A stretch of DNA of 45,329 nucleotides from Penium margaritaceum (lineage: Eukaryota; Streptophyta; Zygnematophyceae; Desmidiales; Peniaceae). Below, piece after piece: positions 43,838 to 45,329 of this stretch. Made by a program: the position numbers and the translations under genes. The notes beneath the pieces were generated by a model that was given only the letters and a program-made list of their open reading frames with translations, did no database searches and was not told the origin of the DNA. Position 1 is the first letter of the stretch; every line of letters starts with the position of its first letter. Location of the stretch: positions 1,545 to 46,873 of the forward strand of contig SZWC01000816.1 in the NCBI GenBank assembly GCA_023375785.1, read 5' to 3'.

Positions 43838-43854
43838 AAGGATTATGGGCCCAT
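43838..43854 (+). promoter_or_regulatory. Copia-C primer-binding site for half initiator tRNA-Met
   Basis: AA then GGATTATGGGCCCAT directly after the LTR. This is the A and B site with two substitutions (G to A at position 3, C to T at position 15) and the same two-base spacer. Confidence 0.82.
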
Positions 43855-43905
43855 GCCTCTAAAGGGTTCAAACCCAGCTTCATTTCATGCTCCCAGCAGC
43901 AAGAC

Positions 43906-44580
43906 ATGGCAACTAGCGAGCAAGAGAGCAACCGCGCTGTCCTTAAGTTTGATGGGACAGGCTTTGCCTTGTGGAGGTGGAAGTTTTTGGTCTTCCTTGA
44001 CAACAAGAGACTGCTTGAGCTCGTAAAAGGTGATGAGACTGCTCCGCCGGAGACCGCAACGGCTGAGGTGAAGGAGGCATACAAGAAGTGCAACAAAAAG
44101 GCATTGGCGCTCCTTGTGTCTGCGTTATGCCCACCACAACTTGGGCACATCCAAGGATGCACCCTGGCCGCGGACGCATGGTCAAAACTCTGCTCCATCT
44201 ACCAGTCAAGCAATCTTGCCAATCAGCTCTTCATCTTCAAACGGCTCGTCACCCTCCGAGCCAACGAAGGCGAAAACATCATGGAGATCATGCAGCAGAT
44301 TGAGTCCCTCGCAGCGGAGTGCGTGGCCACGGGTTGGGAGGTCGACTCTCAGTTGCAAGCTATGATCCTCCTTCTGGCCTTGCCAGACAGTTGGAGTCCC
44401 ATGATCATAGTCCTTGGTGGCTGGCCTTCCGACGAGATGAAGTACCCGAAGGTTGCTGAGTACGTGCGCAATGAGTGGATGCGACGTGGCGGTCGAGAGA
44501 GTGCAGCGGCATCAACTTCAGCTTATACGGTTCATCCTCAAAGTGGAGGCCGAGGCGACAAGTGGAAAGGTGCCAAATAG
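43906..44580 (+). CDS. Copia-C Gag (lacking zinc knuckle in frame)
   Basis: A 224-codon frame from ATG 43906, which is followed by MATSEQESNRAVLKFDG and the copia Gag landmarks FALWRWKFLVFLDN, GHIQGCTLAADAWSKLCS, LANQLFIFKRLVTLRANEGE, IMQQIESLA, LLALPDSWSPMIIVLGGW and YVRNEWMRRGG. The frame could be read 31 codons further upstream, but that lies across the primer site side of the leader, so the internal ATG is the better start. It ends at TAG 44578-44580, before the zinc knuckle, which lies in another frame. Copia Gag normally includes the knuckle, so a small indel near 44575-44580 probably truncated it. Gag of Copia-A is its closest relative here. Confidence 0.85.
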   Translation: MATSEQESNRAVLKFDGTGFALWRWKFLVFLDNKRLLELVKGDETAPPETATAEVKEAYKKCNKKALALLVSALCPPQLGHIQGCTLAADAWSKLCSIYQSSNLANQLFIFKRLVTLRANEGENIMEIMQQIESLAAECVATGWEVDSQLQAMILLLALPDSWSPMIIVLGGWPSDEMKYPKVAEYVRNEWMRRGGRESAAASTSAYTVHPQSGGRGDKWKGAK

Positions 44581-44609
44581 GCACTAAGAAGGGTGACAAG
44601 AAGGGATAG

Positions 44610-45329
44610 TGCTTCAACTGCGGCAAGGAGGGCCACTACGGACGCAACTGTCCTAAGGAGAAAAGAGATCGGTCGCAGCGGGGTGGGAAGAAAGATGAGC
44701 ACGCCCTTATGGTGTACAACTCCACCAACTTGAAGGATCCGGGAGTTGCCGTCATCGACTCCGGATCAGGCCGACACACGCAATGCAACAGGGCAGCATT
44801 TGTCACCTACGGCGCCTCGGAGAGACGCATGACTGTGGCCAATGGAAAAACAGAGGTGGCCGCCGGTGAGGGTAACGTCCGCATTGAGTCAATTGTCGAT
44901 TGGAAATCTGTCACGAGCACAATCTACGATGTGCTGTATATGCCTAACTTTGGAGCAAACCTGCTCTCCGTCAGCCGCCTTACCGACAAGGGACTTGAGG
45001 TGCTCTTCACAAAGAAGGAGGCCGTCATCCGCAAAGAGGGCAAAGGTGAGGTGATTGCGCGTGCCAAGAGGAAGGATGACTTGTACCTGCTACGCGCAAA
45101 GATCCTCAGCAGCCGGGTGGGGTCCAACGCCGCCAACCTTGCAACAAAGGATGGAGGAGACTTGAACCTATGGCACCGCCAACTTTGCCACATTTCTCCA
45201 TCAACAGTGAAGGAGATGGCTAAGAGGGAAGTGGTGCGGGGTCTCCAAATCACCGGCCTTGATGGAACCAAGGAGACCGTGTGTGAGCCATGCATCATTG
45301 GCAAATCAACTCGGCAGCCGTTTGTCGCC
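44610..45329 (+). pseudogene. Copia-C zinc knuckle, protease and pre-integrase (open to window end)
   Basis: This frame is open for 240 codons from just after a TAG at 44607-44609 to the window edge. It starts with the knuckle CFNCGKEGHYGRNC (44610-44651), then HALMVYNSTN, then the protease active site VAVIDSGSGRHTQC with Asp at 44757-44759 and MTVANGKTE. NLLSVSRLTDKGLEVLF follows, and the H2C2 pre-integrase LWHRQLCHIS with CEPCIIGKSTRQPF. The frame is minus one relative to gag. The frame change plus TAG makes this a defective Gag-Pol unless the two are bypassed. Catalytic and zinc-binding residues all look intact. No start codon is assigned. Confidence 0.87.

Larger units (their letters stand above)
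43139..45329 (+). mobile_element. Copia-C: Ty1/copia retrotransposon, 5' part (runs off window)
   Basis: A plus-strand element inserted in the minisatellite, with a 699-bp 5' LTR (TGTTGG...CCAACA), half tRNA-iMet primer site, gag, zinc knuckle, protease and pre-integrase. The rest lies beyond 45329. Bases 43134-43138 (ACCGG) should be the target duplication, testable at the far end. Coding sequence is cleaner than in A and B: gag is open, and protease to pre-integrase is open to the window edge. Two TAG codons and a frame change lie between them. It is the youngest-looking element, but LTR identity cannot be assessed here. Confidence 0.93.

Noticed and set aside
44560..44612. Programmed minus-one frameshift between Copia-C gag and pol
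   Set aside because: I see no slippery heptamer before the gag TAG, and the pol frame has its own TAG at 44607-44609 before the zinc knuckle. Decay is simpler.

Overview
This is a eukaryotic, repeat-dominated window with no ordinary host gene that I can support. About 30 kb of the 45 kb is one minisatellite family with a 20-bp unit (T-poor strand consensus CAGAAACCAAAGCCGGGTCA). Three Ty1/copia LTR retrotransposons, one of them cut by the window end, are inserted into it. Plant-type copia proteins, the DNA composition and tRNA-iMet half-molecule primer sites suggest a plant or green alga. The species cannot be fixed from the sequence.

Layout: 1-190 is a TATATG hexamer microsatellite and 191-332 a short unique spacer. 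From 333 to 18319 the minisatellite runs with its T-poor unit on the minus strand, interrupted at 8006-14432 by Copia-A (minus strand, target duplication ACCCG). At 18319/18320 the array flips orientation once. From 18320 to 43138 the T-poor unit is on the plus strand, interrupted at 33697-39907 by Copia-B (minus strand, target duplication GAATC). At 43139 Copia-C (plus strand) starts and runs off the window. The array contains higher-order repeats: a 40-bp dimer repeated about 34 times without visible change (22481-23850), a 259-bp unit repeated about 9.5 times (27168-29630), and several local duplications of 99, 100, 119, 139 and 359 bp.

The copia elements have the order LTR, primer site, gag, protease, integrase, reverse transcriptase, RNase H, polypurine tract, LTR. 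Copia-A and Copia-B are clearly dead: in-frame stops, frameshifts, a missing RT core in B, and altered catalytic residues (YVDN in A; protease LNSG and integrase VAKR in B). Copia-C has an open gag and an open protease to pre-integrase frame, separated by two TAG stops and a frame change. All three share a primer-binding site matching the anticodon half of initiator tRNA-Met, two bases after the LTR, as in Drosophila copia. Their LTRs hold further structure: conserved hairpins, TATA boxes, tRNA-like A/B boxes and, in C, a cluster of TTCTAGAA motifs resembling heat-shock elements.

Assembly caution: single Ns at 10411, 11706 and 34931 each sit exactly between two near-identical copies of flanking sequence (344, 359 and 753 bp). 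This is the signature of unmerged overlapping contig ends. A 29-N gap lies at 24963-24991. I see no new cellular system. The most unusual object is the large inverted minisatellite and its history.
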